53,248 nucleotides of DNA, taken from assembly GCA_036835325.1 (NCBI GenBank), contig DAITMF010000022.1, positions 1 to 53,248 of the forward strand, in the 5' to 3' direction. Both the position numbers and the translations under genes were made by a program. Below are positions 27,310 through 35,689 of the stretch, piece after piece. Source of the stretch: CAMCHP01 sp036835325. GTDB taxonomy: Bacteria; Bacteroidota; Bacteroidia; Flavobacteriales_D; Sanyastnellaceae. Positions within the stretch are counted from its first letter, which is position 1; each line of letters opens with the position of its first letter. The notes under the pieces were generated by a model, which saw only the letters and a list, made by a program, of their open reading frames with translations, had not been told where the DNA came from and did not search any database.

Positions 27310-28620
27310 TTACCGATTGAATGAATCTGTGATTGCTGCTCCAACGACGCGGTAATAGCCCAAAGGATCAAAGTGATAAGCAAAAAGGGTGTAGGAGTTC
27401 TCGGTAGCGAAATGACTGCCTTCTACGATGGTGGCGTCGCCACTCAGGCGATCGGGCGTAACCAGTGAAATGAGATAGTTGTAGTAGCCTTGTTTCACGA
27501 ATACCTTGAGTTCGTAACGTTTGCGTTTGGCATTCCACTTGAAACGGCTTTCGGGCGATAGCCTAAAGTCGTTGAAGGCGCCGATGGCATGCAAAGCCGC
27601 TCCGGGTATTTCGGCCTTCATCGCCAAGGAGAGATGCACATATATATAATCTGACTCAAGATTGGTTTCAAATTGTGCATTTCGGATGTAAAAGCTTCCG
27701 TTGAGGTCTTGATCAGTGCGGTAAGCCTCGTAGGCTCGATGCAAGGCAGGTGTCATGTAAAAGTGCCAACCGTCATTGCGGTCTCGGATGCTGTCAGTGC
27801 CCAATGCACCTACCCGCAAATCGGTCGCGTCAAACCAGCGAAACTCATTGATTGCTTCGAAGTTGTTTTCATTTCCGTAATCATACACCAAATCAGTACC
27901 CCGTTGAAATACGGGTTTAAGACCGGTGATGGCATTGTCCCATCGATGGTTTTGAAGAATCACCACTTCCAGGTCACGGCGCGCATCGAAAATGGGGTAG
28001 GCCGGATGCTTTAGGGTGAAATCAACTTCGTGGTGCGTACGCTGCCAATCCATCTTTGTAGATTCCTTTACCCGAACATCGAATTGCACGCGGTTCTCGT
28101 ACACCACAATGCGGCGCGTAAGCACGGGTTCGTCAGAATAGCCTTGCGGGTATACCGATAATAGGTAATTGCCTGATATCAGAGGTTCTGAGAGTTCGTT
28201 AGGCCAACCGGTGCGGTAATGGGTGAAGTTTTGGCGCGTATTGAAACTCTGTTCGGCATCGTCAAGCAAAAACTCTTCGAAGCCTCTGATGTACTCGTTG
28301 GTTTGGAGGTCTGAAGGCGTCCAATCGTAATTGCAATGGCGCAGGTTCACGGCGTAGTTTTCGAAGCCGCCGTTGAGGTCGTCAAAGTGCAATTCAAGGA
28401 AGATGTTTCCACCCAAAGGAAGGTACGGTGGGAGCAGCGGCTGCCCTGCGGGATGCAGCTGAACCGTCCGTATGTGGTCGGCCAATACGCGGTTGGTTCC
28501 AATGGTGCCGTTTGGTGAGTTGGATGGATGAGCGGCCGCGGCTCCAAAGCCCGACCATCCGCCGAAGGCGAAAAGAAGAAGAAAAATGTGCTGGTACAAA
28601 GCGGTAATTTTGAAACCCAT
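27310..28620 (-). CDS. T9SS plug-type protein (DUF5103)
   Basis: A 436-residue exported protein of the DUF5103 family. Its member Plug was shown in Flavobacterium structural work to seal the alternate side of the SprA translocon of the type IX secretion system. The sequence has a signal peptide (about 1-28) and family signatures including LRHCNYDWTPSDLQTNEYIRGF (about 92-113) and SPESRFKWNAKRKRYELKVF (about 370-389). It is alone on its strand and divergent from nqrA. The ATG follows an exact TATCTTTG box by four bases, which suggests a leaderless mRNA. A GGATGGATG repeat falls within its first 40 codons. Confidence 0.85.
   Translation of the reverse strand: MGFKITALYQHIFLLLFAFGGWSGFGAAAAHPSNSPNGTIGTNRVLADHIRTVQLHPAGQPLLPPYLPLGGNIFLELHFDDLNGGFENYAVNLRHCNYDWTPSDLQTNEYIRGFEEFLLDDAEQSFNTRQNFTHYRTGWPNELSEPLISGNYLLSVYPQGYSDEPVLTRRIVVYENRVQFDVRVKESTKMDWQRTHHEVDFTLKHPAYPIFDARRDLEVVILQNHRWDNAITGLKPVFQRGTDLVYDYGNENNFEAINEFRWFDATDLRVGALGTDSIRDRNDGWHFYMTPALHRAYEAYRTDQDLNGSFYIRNAQFETNLESDYIYVHLSLAMKAEIPGAALHAIGAFNDFRLSPESRFKWNAKRKRYELKVFVKQGYYNYLISLVTPDRLSGDATIVEGSHFATENSYTLFAYHFDPLGYYRVVGAAITDSFNR
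28522..28530 (+). repeat. GGATGGATG 9-mer, copy 8 (coding)
   Basis: GGATGGATG followed by AGCGG on the plus strand, antisense to the plug-type gene, which reads it as A-H-P-S-N just after its signal peptide. Confidence 0.8.
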
Positions 28621-28624
28621 ACTG

Positions 28625-28632
28625 CAAAGATA
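28625..28632 (-). promoter_or_regulatory. -7 box of the plug-type gene (TATCTTTG)
   Basis: An exact TAnnTTTG match on the minus strand, four bases before the ATG at 28620. No -33 TTG is evident. Confidence 0.5.
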
Positions 28633-28716
28633 AGGCCGTAAATTGTTACCTTATTTAGAATTAATCTAAATTGTTTAATATTGAAACCCTCGTCCGTGAC
28701 AAGAGTTACAATGTCA

Positions 28717-28724
28717 TAATTTTG
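28717..28724 (+). promoter_or_regulatory. -7 promoter box of the nqr cluster (TAATTTTG)
   Basis: TAATTTTG is an exact TAnnTTTG match, 28 bases before the nqrA ATG. The rest of the 132-base divergent gap is AT-rich with no clear operator. Confidence 0.5.
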
Positions 28725-28752
28725 CCACGAAATTCAGGATAACCTCCCCTTT

Positions 28753-30111
28753 ATGGCCCATACGATTAAAATCCGGAAGGGACGCGACATTCGGCTCAAA
28801 GGAGCAGCCGAAAAGAACCTCGACACTTCAGTACGCGGATCAGTTTACGCGATTAAGCCGACTGATTTTTACAGTCTTGTACCGAAATTGGCGGTAAAAG
28901 AAGGCGACCGTGTGAAAGCCGGTGACACCCTGTTTTACGACAAAGTCAATGAACTTATCAAGTTCAATGCTCCGGTAAGCGGTACTGTGAAAGCCATTGT
29001 TCGCGGCGAGAAACGCCGCATTCTTGCAGTGGAAATTGCGGCAGACGCAAGCACTGATTACCGCGATTTCGGCACAGTGAATCCTGCGCAAACAAACCGC
29101 GAAGCGCTGTTGAAGCACATGCTCGAGAGCGGCTTCTGGCCGTCAATCGTGCAACGTCCATTCAGTATCGTCGCTCGTCCGGAAAACAAACCCAAAGCCG
29201 TATTCATCTCGGGATTTGAAAGTGCTCCGCTCGCCGGAGACCCTGATTTTACGATGGAAGGCCAGATGGACGACTTCCAAGCAGGTGTCGACGCGCTTAA
29301 AGTACTTGCCGACGGCAAGCCTATTCACCTTTCGCACAGCGGTGGAAACAAGGTGTACGCAAACGTAAAGGGCGTAACGCTCCACGAAGTAAATGGTCCG
29401 CACCCGGCTGGAAATGTGGGTGTGCAAATTCACCACATCGACCCCATCAATAAAGGCGAAACGGTTTGGACGGTGCATCCGCAAGACGTGGCCAACATTG
29501 GCCGCTTTTTGAAGACCGGCAAGTTCAATCCTCAGCGGGTTGTGGCCCTCGTGGGAAGTAAAGTGAACAGTCCTCGTTATTTCCGTGTTACTGCCGGCGT
29601 AAGCTTAGGCGCAATGATCAACGGAAATGTCGATACCACCAACTGCCGCATCATCAGCGGTGATGTGCTCAGTGGCGATGCGTTGTCGGCCGAGAATTAC
29701 CTCGGATTTTACCATACGCAAGTGACTGTGGTTCCGGAAGGACACGAAGCGAAGTTCTTCTTGACCGACGGGTGGTTGAGCCCCGGCTTCTCTAAATTGT
29801 CGTTCTCTAAGGCTTACCCGGCTTGGTTGTTGGGCAAGAACAAAGCGTACGACGTAGATACGAACAACAACGGCGAACACCGTGCTTTTGTGGTCACCGG
29901 CCAGTACGAGCAAGTGTTCCCATTTGATATTTACCCGGTTCATTTGGTGAAGGCCATCATGGTCAACGACATTGACCTGATGGAGAAATTAGGCATCTAC
30001 GAGGTTGCACCCGAAGACTTTGCTCTGTGCGAGTTTGCGTGCACGTCGAAAATCGATGTCCAAGACGTTGTGCGCAGTGGCATCGACGTTGTAATGGCAG
30101 AATTCAGTTAA
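28753..30111 (+). CDS. nqrA: Na+-translocating NADH:quinone reductase subunit A
   Basis: A 452-residue NqrA, the peripheral cytoplasmic subunit linked to quinone binding in the sodium-pumping Nqr complex. It begins HTIKIRKGRDIRLKGAAEK, has the barrel-sandwich segment VKEGDRVKAGDTLFYDK (about 55-71) and SGFESAPLAGDP further on, and ends with the EFACTSKIDVQDVVRSGID signature near the C-terminus. Length is usual. It opens a tightly packed operon with nqrBCDEF. Confidence 0.97.
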   Translation: MAHTIKIRKGRDIRLKGAAEKNLDTSVRGSVYAIKPTDFYSLVPKLAVKEGDRVKAGDTLFYDKVNELIKFNAPVSGTVKAIVRGEKRRILAVEIAADASTDYRDFGTVNPAQTNREALLKHMLESGFWPSIVQRPFSIVARPENKPKAVFISGFESAPLAGDPDFTMEGQMDDFQAGVDALKVLADGKPIHLSHSGGNKVYANVKGVTLHEVNGPHPAGNVGVQIHHIDPINKGETVWTVHPQDVANIGRFLKTGKFNPQRVVALVGSKVNSPRYFRVTAGVSLGAMINGNVDTTNCRIISGDVLSGDALSAENYLGFYHTQVTVVPEGHEAKFFLTDGWLSPGFSKLSFSKAYPAWLLGKNKAYDVDTNNNGEHRAFVVTGQYEQVFPFDIYPVHLVKAIMVNDIDLMEKLGIYEVAPEDFALCEFACTSKIDVQDVVRSGIDVVMAEFS

Positions 30112-30131
30112 CCCTTTAAATCGATACGACC

Positions 30132-31382
30132 TTGAAAGCGTTGCACGATTTTCTCGAGAATAAGGTAAAGCCCAACTTTACCGAAGGCGGCAAACTCAGC
30201 CGGTTTTATGTGGTGTACGACGCCCTTGAAACCTTTGCCTTTACCCCCGGTCACGTGACCAAGAAAGGAGCACACATTCGCGACGGTATTGACCTGAAGC
30301 GTACTATGTTCCTTGTCATTGTCGCCATGATTCCGGCCCTTTTGTTTGGGATGTGGAACGTGGGCCATCAGTACTACCTCTCAACAGGTGATGTCACTTC
30401 GGCTGACCCATTGAGCGCCATGCTGATGGACAAATTTTTGGTTGGCTTAATCAAGACCGTTCCGCTCATTGTGGTTTCATACGGTGTTGGTTTGGGCATT
30501 GAGTTCATCTTCGCCGGAATTCGCAAACACGCCATTAACGAGGGCTTCTTGGTATCAGGGATGCTCATTCCGTTGATTATGCCTGTGGATGTTCCGTTGT
30601 GGATGGTAGGTGTTGCAACTGCATTTGCCGTAATCATTGGTAAAGAAGTGTTTGGCGGCACCGGGATGAACATCTTGAACATTGCGCTCACTGCGCGTGC
30701 CTTCTTGTTCTTCGCCTACCCCAAGCAGATGTCGGGTGAGATCTGGATTCACGAAGTAGGTGCCAACAAAGCCGCCGGCGTTTTGGCCGACGGTTACACA
30801 GGTGCTACAGCACTCGGACAGCTTGCGAACACCGTAGGTAAAGATGCCAACTCAGCAGAAGTCGGAGGCATTATGACCCAATTCGCAGACGGCGGGATGT
30901 ATTCGCTTCAAAATGCGTTTTTCGGTCTTGTTCCCGGTTCAATTGGAGAAACAAGCTCGTTGGCGATTCTTCTGGGTGCAGCTTTGTTGATTTGGACCGG
31001 CATCGGAAGCTGGAGAATCATGTTGAGCTTCTTCGTGGGTGGTTTGGCTATGGGCGCGCTGTTCAACTTAGCCGGAGCCAATGCCTTCATGGGCGTTGAT
31101 CCGCTTCATCAAGTGTTCTTGGGCGGATTTATGTTCGGTATGGTGTTCATGGCTACAGATCCTGTGACCGCAGCACAAACCACCATGGGCAAATGGATTT
31201 ATGGCTTCTTTGGAGGCTTCCTGTCAATCATGATTCGCGTGTTCAACCCGGCCTATCCGGAAGGGGTAATGATGGCGATTCTGTTCATGAACGTCATGGC
31301 TCCAATGATTGACCACTACGTGATTCAGGCCAACGTAAAGCGCCGCATGAAGCGTGTGGCCGTCCAAACTGCAAACGCATAA
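30132..31382 (+). CDS. nqrB: Na+-translocating NADH:quinone reductase subunit B
   Basis: A 416-residue polytopic subunit carrying a covalently bound FMN and part of the sodium path. The flavinylation motif DGYTGAT (about 218-224) fits the ApbE target pattern D-g-x-[st]-G-A-T, and the SGMLIPLIMPVDVPLWMV and PVTAAQT segments are family hallmarks. The start is a TTG at 30132, which gives the usual NqrB N-terminus (MKALHDFLENKVKPNF). The gap after nqrA is 20 bases. The rare TTG start may set its translation level. Confidence 0.97.
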   Translation: MKALHDFLENKVKPNFTEGGKLSRFYVVYDALETFAFTPGHVTKKGAHIRDGIDLKRTMFLVIVAMIPALLFGMWNVGHQYYLSTGDVTSADPLSAMLMDKFLVGLIKTVPLIVVSYGVGLGIEFIFAGIRKHAINEGFLVSGMLIPLIMPVDVPLWMVGVATAFAVIIGKEVFGGTGMNILNIALTARAFLFFAYPKQMSGEIWIHEVGANKAAGVLADGYTGATALGQLANTVGKDANSAEVGGIMTQFADGGMYSLQNAFFGLVPGSIGETSSLAILLGAALLIWTGIGSWRIMLSFFVGGLAMGALFNLAGANAFMGVDPLHQVFLGGFMFGMVFMATDPVTAAQTTMGKWIYGFFGGFLSIMIRVFNPAYPEGVMMAILFMNVMAPMIDHYVIQANVKRRMKRVAVQTANA

Positions 31383-31392
31383 CCCTTTCGAC

Positions 31393-32196
31393 ATGGCAAT
31401 CAACAAGAACAGCAACGGTTACACCTTCCTCTTTTCCATCATTATGGTGGTTGTGGTTGGCGTGTCGTTGGCCGTGGTATCGCAAGTGCTGAAACCACTG
31501 CAGAAAGAAAACGAAGCGACAAAAAAGAAGATGGACATTCTCGGCGCCATCCAAGTGGATGCCAACCGTACCAATGCCACTGAGCTCTTTTCGCAGTATG
31601 TAACCCGCAGGGTCGCTGTAGATTATTTGGGGAATCAAGTTTCTACCAAGGAAGGCGACATTGTAGCAGGTGACAAGAACGATCCGTTCAACATTGATGT
31701 GCAGAAAGACTACCGCACCTATGTGAAGAAGATCGTAAAAGAGTATGCCAAGAACCCCGATGCCTTGAACAAGGCTCTGGCAAAAGCGCCGGTAAATTAC
31801 CCGGTATTCGAGTGCAAGGTAGATGGCAAAACGATTTACGTTTGTCCGATGGTAGGAACAGGCCTATGGGGGCCGATTTGGGGCTACGTAGCCCTTGAAG
31901 ACGATTTCAAGACGATTTTTGGGGCGAAATTTGACCACAAAACCGAGACACCCGGTTTGGGTGCTGAAATCAACCAAGCAGGTTTTCAAGACAAGTTTGC
32001 CGGCCGCGAACTGAACGTAGGCAATGAGACCTTGTTCTCTGTGCTGAAAGGCGGTGCGCCCGCCGACGAGCACAGCGTCGACGGAATTACCGGCGGAACG
32101 ATCACCTCCAAGGGGGTTGATGAAATGCTGAACCGTACCCTTCCGGTGTACGTGAAATACCTTCAAAGTGCTAACCAACAACGCGCCGAACGATGA
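31393..32196 (+). CDS. nqrC: Na+-translocating NADH:quinone reductase subunit C
   Basis: A 267-residue subunit with one N-terminal membrane helix (about 10-32) and a periplasmic FMN-binding domain. The second covalent FMN site is DGITGGT near residues 230-236, again an ApbE-type acceptor with threonine. GLWGPIWGYVAL in the middle is typical. The frame is open to 31354 inside nqrB, but the ATG at 31393 gives the canonical start. Its stop overlaps nqrD (ATGA). Confidence 0.97.
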   Translation: MAINKNSNGYTFLFSIIMVVVVGVSLAVVSQVLKPLQKENEATKKKMDILGAIQVDANRTNATELFSQYVTRRVAVDYLGNQVSTKEGDIVAGDKNDPFNIDVQKDYRTYVKKIVKEYAKNPDALNKALAKAPVNYPVFECKVDGKTIYVCPMVGTGLWGPIWGYVALEDDFKTIFGAKFDHKTETPGLGAEINQAGFQDKFAGRELNVGNETLFSVLKGGAPADEHSVDGITGGTITSKGVDEMLNRTLPVYVKYLQSANQQRAER

Positions 32197-32903
32197 GTAC
32201 CCAAGCACAAACTGAATCACCGGCTATCGAGAAGAAGTCGGAGCCTTTGTTCTCAAAGAAGAACCGCAAACTGCTTAGCGACCCATTGAACGATTCAAAC
32301 CCGATTACCGTTCAGGTACTCGGTATTTGTTCGGCTTTGGCTATCACCGTTCAGGTGCAGCAGGCAGTGATCATGTCGCTGTCAGTGCTCTTCGTAATGA
32401 TCGGTGGCAACGCCATCGTTTCATTGATGCGCAACGGTATTCCCGATCGTATCCGAATCATTGTGCAGCTTGTTGTGGTTGCAGCTTTGGTAATCATCGT
32501 AAACGAAGTTTTGAAGGCATTCTTGCCCGATATCTCTGAGAAACTTTCGGTTTTCGTAGGCTTGATTATCACCAACTGCATCATCATGGGCCGCCTCGAG
32601 GCGTTTGCACTTGGCAACCGTGTTGGTCCGTCAGTGCTTGATGCCATTGGCAACGCAACCGGCTACGCTTGGATTCTCCTTGTTGTGTCGCTCGTGCGTG
32701 AAGTGTTCGGTTCAGGAGCGATTTCGTTCCCGGGTCTCGGACAGGTGAAGTTTTTGCCTGACAGCTGGTTCATGACCGCTGCTGGTGACGGCTTCTACGA
32801 GAACAACAACCTGATGATTTTGCCTCCAATGGCGCTTGTTGTAGTGGGTGTAATCATTTGGATTCAGCGCTCACGCAACACCAAATTGATTGAAGAGAAC
32901 TAA
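32193..32903 (+). CDS. nqrD: Na+-translocating NADH:quinone reductase subunit D
   Basis: A 236-residue membrane subunit, homologous to NqrE and packed with it around an intramembrane iron centre. It shows KLLSDPLNDSNPITVQVLGICSALAI and the TNCIIMGRLEAFA motif with the conserved cysteine in a membrane helix. The end YSENN-like segment reads GDGFYENNNLMILPPMAL. It overlaps nqrC by four bases. Confidence 0.97.
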   Translation: MSTQAQTESPAIEKKSEPLFSKKNRKLLSDPLNDSNPITVQVLGICSALAITVQVQQAVIMSLSVLFVMIGGNAIVSLMRNGIPDRIRIIVQLVVVAALVIIVNEVLKAFLPDISEKLSVFVGLIITNCIIMGRLEAFALGNRVGPSVLDAIGNATGYAWILLVVSLVREVFGSGAISFPGLGQVKFLPDSWFMTAAGDGFYENNNLMILPPMALVVVGVIIWIQRSRNTKLIEEN

Positions 32904-32923
32904 TCCGTAACCGCACCGTTACC

Positions 32924-33538
32924 ATGGAATACTTGAGCATATTCGTCAAAGGCATCTTCATAGAGAACATGATCTTTGCATACTTCCTCGGCATGTGTTC
33001 GTACCTCGCCGTGTCGAAGACCGTTAAAACTGCTGTGGGTCTCGGGTTTGCCGTGATCTTCGTATTGGGCATCACTGTTCCAATCAACTACCTTCTTGAG
33101 AACTACGTGTTGGCCGAGGGTGCATTGACGTGGCTTGATCCGTCGTACGCCACTATGGACCTTAGCTTTCTCAGCTTCATTATGTTCATCGCCGTAATTG
33201 CGTCGATTGTGCAATTGGTAGAGATGATCGTTGAGAAGTTTGCACCTGCGCTTTACGGCGCGTTGGGCATCTTCTTGCCTTTGATCGCAGTGAACTGCTC
33301 GATTTTGGGTGGTGCACTCTTCATGCAAGAGCGTCAGTACCCTTCAATCGGTGAGGCCACAGTGTTTGGGCTCGGATCGGGTGTAGGTTGGTGGTTGGCC
33401 ATTGTGGCCATCGCTGCCATTCGTGAGAAAATTCGCTACTCGCAGGTGCCAGCACCGCTTCGCGGATTGGGCATTACCTTCATCATCACCGGTTTGATGG
33501 GTATGGCCTTTATGAGCTTTATGGGAATTGAAATTTAA
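32924..33538 (+). CDS. nqrE: Na+-translocating NADH:quinone reductase subunit E
   Basis: A 204-residue subunit with six membrane helices, related to NqrD in inverted topology. Family marks are FIENMIFAYFLGMCSYLAVSK near the N-terminus and PLIAVNCSILGGALFMQER near residues 123-141, with a conserved cysteine in each. The gap from nqrD is 20 bases and to nqrF 18. Confidence 0.97.
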   Translation: MEYLSIFVKGIFIENMIFAYFLGMCSYLAVSKTVKTAVGLGFAVIFVLGITVPINYLLENYVLAEGALTWLDPSYATMDLSFLSFIMFIAVIASIVQLVEMIVEKFAPALYGALGIFLPLIAVNCSILGGALFMQERQYPSIGEATVFGLGSGVGWWLAIVAIAAIREKIRYSQVPAPLRGLGITFIITGLMGMAFMSFMGIEI

Positions 33539-33556
33539 TCGACAGAAACGCAGATT

Positions 33557-34852
33557 ATGACCAGTACTGTCATTCTTACCTTGGTTTTCTTCCTCAGCGT
33601 AATCCTATTGCTGGTAGCGCTGCTGTTGTTCGCAAAAGCCAAGCTTTCGCCGAGCGGGAAGATTAAAATTGAAATCAATGGCGAAAAAACCATTGAAGTT
33701 GACGGCGGCAGCTCGCTGCTCTCTACATTGGGCAATGCCGGTATCTTTTTGCCATCGGCTTGCGGTGGAGGCGGTACCTGCGTTCAGTGCACCTGCCAAG
33801 TGCAAGAGGGTGGAGGGGCTATCCTTCCAACCGAAGAGCCACACTTCTCGCGCAAGCAAATCGCCGATAACTGGCGTTTGGGTTGCCAGGTAAAAGTGAA
33901 GCAAGACATGAAGATTCGAATTCCTGAAGAGGTGTTCGGTATTAAAAAGTGGGAGTGCGAGGTGGTTTCGAACTACAACGTGGCCTCGTTCATCAAAGAG
34001 TTCGTTGTTCGTTTGCCCGAAGGAGAAACACTGCACTTTGAGGCAGGTGGATACATTCAGATTGACGTTCCATCGATCACGGTTGATTTCAAGAACATAG
34101 ACATCACCGCTCACCCCGAGCAGCATGGTCGTCCTGACGAATTCAAAGCTGAATGGGACAAGTTCGGTTTGTGGAGCCTTAAAATGGTCAACGACGAAGA
34201 GGTTGTGCGCGCGTACTCTATGGCGAACCACCCTGCGGAAGGCAACATCGTGATGTTGAACATCCGTATCGCTACCCCTCCATGGGACCGTGCCCGCAAC
34301 AGCTGGATGCAAGTCAATCCCGGTGTATGTTCATCGTACGTCTTTGGTTGCAAAGCCGGTGACAAAGTGATGATCTCAGGACCATACGGAGAGTTCTTCA
34401 TCAAAGAAACCGAAGCCGAAATGGTGTACATCGGTGGTGGTGCAGGAATGGCGCCTATGCGTTCGCATCTTTTCCACTTGTTCCACACCTTGAAAACCGG
34501 TCGCAAAGTGACCTTCTTCTACGGTGGTCGTTCGAAGCGTGAGTTGTTTTACGTGAAAGACTTCCGCGATATCGAAACGCAGTTCCCGAACTTTAAGTTC
34601 CACGTTGCGTTGAGTGAGCCGCTTCCTGAAGACAACTGGAGGGAGAAGAAGAAGGTTGACGACGAGGGCGACGGTTTTGTGGGCTTCGTGCACAACGTGG
34701 TGATTGAACACCACTTGAAGAATCACGACTCACCTGAAGACATTGAATTCTACTTCTGTGGTCCACCGTTGATGAACCAAGCGGTTCTGAAGATGTGCGA
34801 TGACTGGGGTGTGCCGCCCGAAAACGTTGCATTCGACGATTTCGGCGGATAA
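33557..34852 (+). CDS. nqrF: Na+-translocating NADH:quinone reductase subunit F
   Basis: A 431-residue NADH-oxidising entry subunit. It has one N-terminal membrane helix, a 2Fe-2S domain with CGGGGTCVQC (C-x5-C-x2-C) and a fourth cysteine in RLGCQVKV (about 70-117), an FAD domain with RAYSMANHP, and an NADH domain with IGGGAGMAPMRSH and the C-terminal YFCGPPLMNQAV ending in FDDFGG. All cofactor residues are intact. A strong terminator follows at 34861. Confidence 0.98.
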   Translation: MTSTVILTLVFFLSVILLLVALLLFAKAKLSPSGKIKIEINGEKTIEVDGGSSLLSTLGNAGIFLPSACGGGGTCVQCTCQVQEGGGAILPTEEPHFSRKQIADNWRLGCQVKVKQDMKIRIPEEVFGIKKWECEVVSNYNVASFIKEFVVRLPEGETLHFEAGGYIQIDVPSITVDFKNIDITAHPEQHGRPDEFKAEWDKFGLWSLKMVNDEEVVRAYSMANHPAEGNIVMLNIRIATPPWDRARNSWMQVNPGVCSSYVFGCKAGDKVMISGPYGEFFIKETEAEMVYIGGGAGMAPMRSHLFHLFHTLKTGRKVTFFYGGRSKRELFYVKDFRDIETQFPNFKFHVALSEPLPEDNWREKKKVDDEGDGFVGFVHNVVIEHHLKNHDSPEDIEFYFCGPPLMNQAVLKMCDDWGVPPENVAFDDFGG

Positions 34853-34860
34853 AAGAACAA

Positions 34861-34884
34861 AAAGCGACTTCGGTCGCTTTTTTT
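34861..34884 (+). terminator. Rho-independent terminator after nqrF
   Basis: AAAGCGAC-TTCG-GTCGCTTT is a perfect eight-base stem with a UUCG-type loop and a T-run. It separates nqrABCDEF from DUF3050-apbE-nqrM, so the latter genes depend on read-through or on their own promoter. Confidence 0.9.
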
Positions 34885-34906
34885 AAAATCAATAGGGAGA
34901 GAAGAA

Positions 34907-35689
34907 ATGAGTGCAGTTAACGATTTGAAGAGCGCTATTGCGCCTGAGCGCAGTGCCCTGTTGGGCAGCTTGCGGTTTGCTCCTGAGTGGGGCATAGAAG
35001 GGGTGCGCACCTTTATGGAAACCCACGTTTGGGCCGTTTGGGATTTTATGTCGCTGGTGAAAGGGCTTCAGCGCGAAATGACCTGTGTTAGCGTTCCGTG
35101 GGTGCCTGTCGGCGATCCGGAAGTACGGAGGTTCATTAATGAGATTGTTTGGGGCGAAGAAAGTGACCTGAACCGCCATGGCAAAGCGACGAGCCACTTC
35201 GAGATGTACCTCGAAGCCATGGAGAACATCGGCGCTAATACAGAGCCCATCCGTTTGTTCGTGAAGGGTATTGCTTCGGGTGAGTCTGTGCGGAAGATTT
35301 TGCCGTACTACGCGCCTTCTCAAGCCACAGTTGATTTTGTGAACTATACTTTTCGCATCCTCGAAGAGAAGAAGATACACACAACGGCAGCGGTTTTCAC
35401 GTTCGGACGAGAAGATCTGATTCCTGACATGTTCAATGTATTTATCGACGATTTGGGGCAAAGCGCAGCGCTTGATACAGCCGATTTGCGGTATTACCTT
35501 GAGCGCCACATTGAGGTTGACGGCGACGAGCACGGACCCATCGCCCTGCGCTTGGTTGAGGCGGCCATTGGCGACGACCCTGTGAAAGTGCACGAAGCTT
35601 CTGTTGCAGCCGTTGAAGCGTTGCGGCTTCGCCGGATGCTGTGGGAAGACATAACCAGCCGTATTCGTACACGTGAAACGGTGATGTGA
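34907..35689 (+). CDS. DUF3050 protein (heme-oxygenase-like fold)
   Basis: A 260-residue soluble helical protein of the DUF3050 family, whose members are predicted to have a heme-oxygenase/TENA-like fold, sometimes with a di-iron site. Conserved histidines and acids are visible in METHVWAVWDFMSLVKGLQ (about 37-55), NEIVWGEESD (about 78-87), HFEMYLEAMENIG (about 97-109), FTFGREDLIPDMF (about 165-177) and YLERHIEVDGDEHG (about 198-211). The role is not known. It overlaps apbE by one base, which links it to flavoprotein maturation. An AGGGAGAG purine run precedes the ATG. Confidence 0.85.
   Translation: MSAVNDLKSAIAPERSALLGSLRFAPEWGIEGVRTFMETHVWAVWDFMSLVKGLQREMTCVSVPWVPVGDPEVRRFINEIVWGEESDLNRHGKATSHFEMYLEAMENIGANTEPIRLFVKGIASGESVRKILPYYAPSQATVDFVNYTFRILEEKKIHTTAAVFTFGREDLIPDMFNVFIDDLGQSAALDTADLRYYLERHIEVDGDEHGPIALRLVEAAIGDDPVKVHEASVAAVEALRLRRMLWEDITSRIRTRETVM

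Noticed and set aside
28697..28708. TGACAAGAGTTA upstream of nqrA as a third Crp/FNR site
   Set aside because: One half-site is imperfect, and its centre is only about 22 bases from the -7 box, unlike the 36.5 bases at hemN and ccoS.
33605..34312. A 235-codon antisense frame in nqrF, and similar long antisense frames in DUF3050 and apbE
   Set aside because: They lie opposite well-identified genes; stop-free antisense is expected from the codon use here, and no protein motif is visible.
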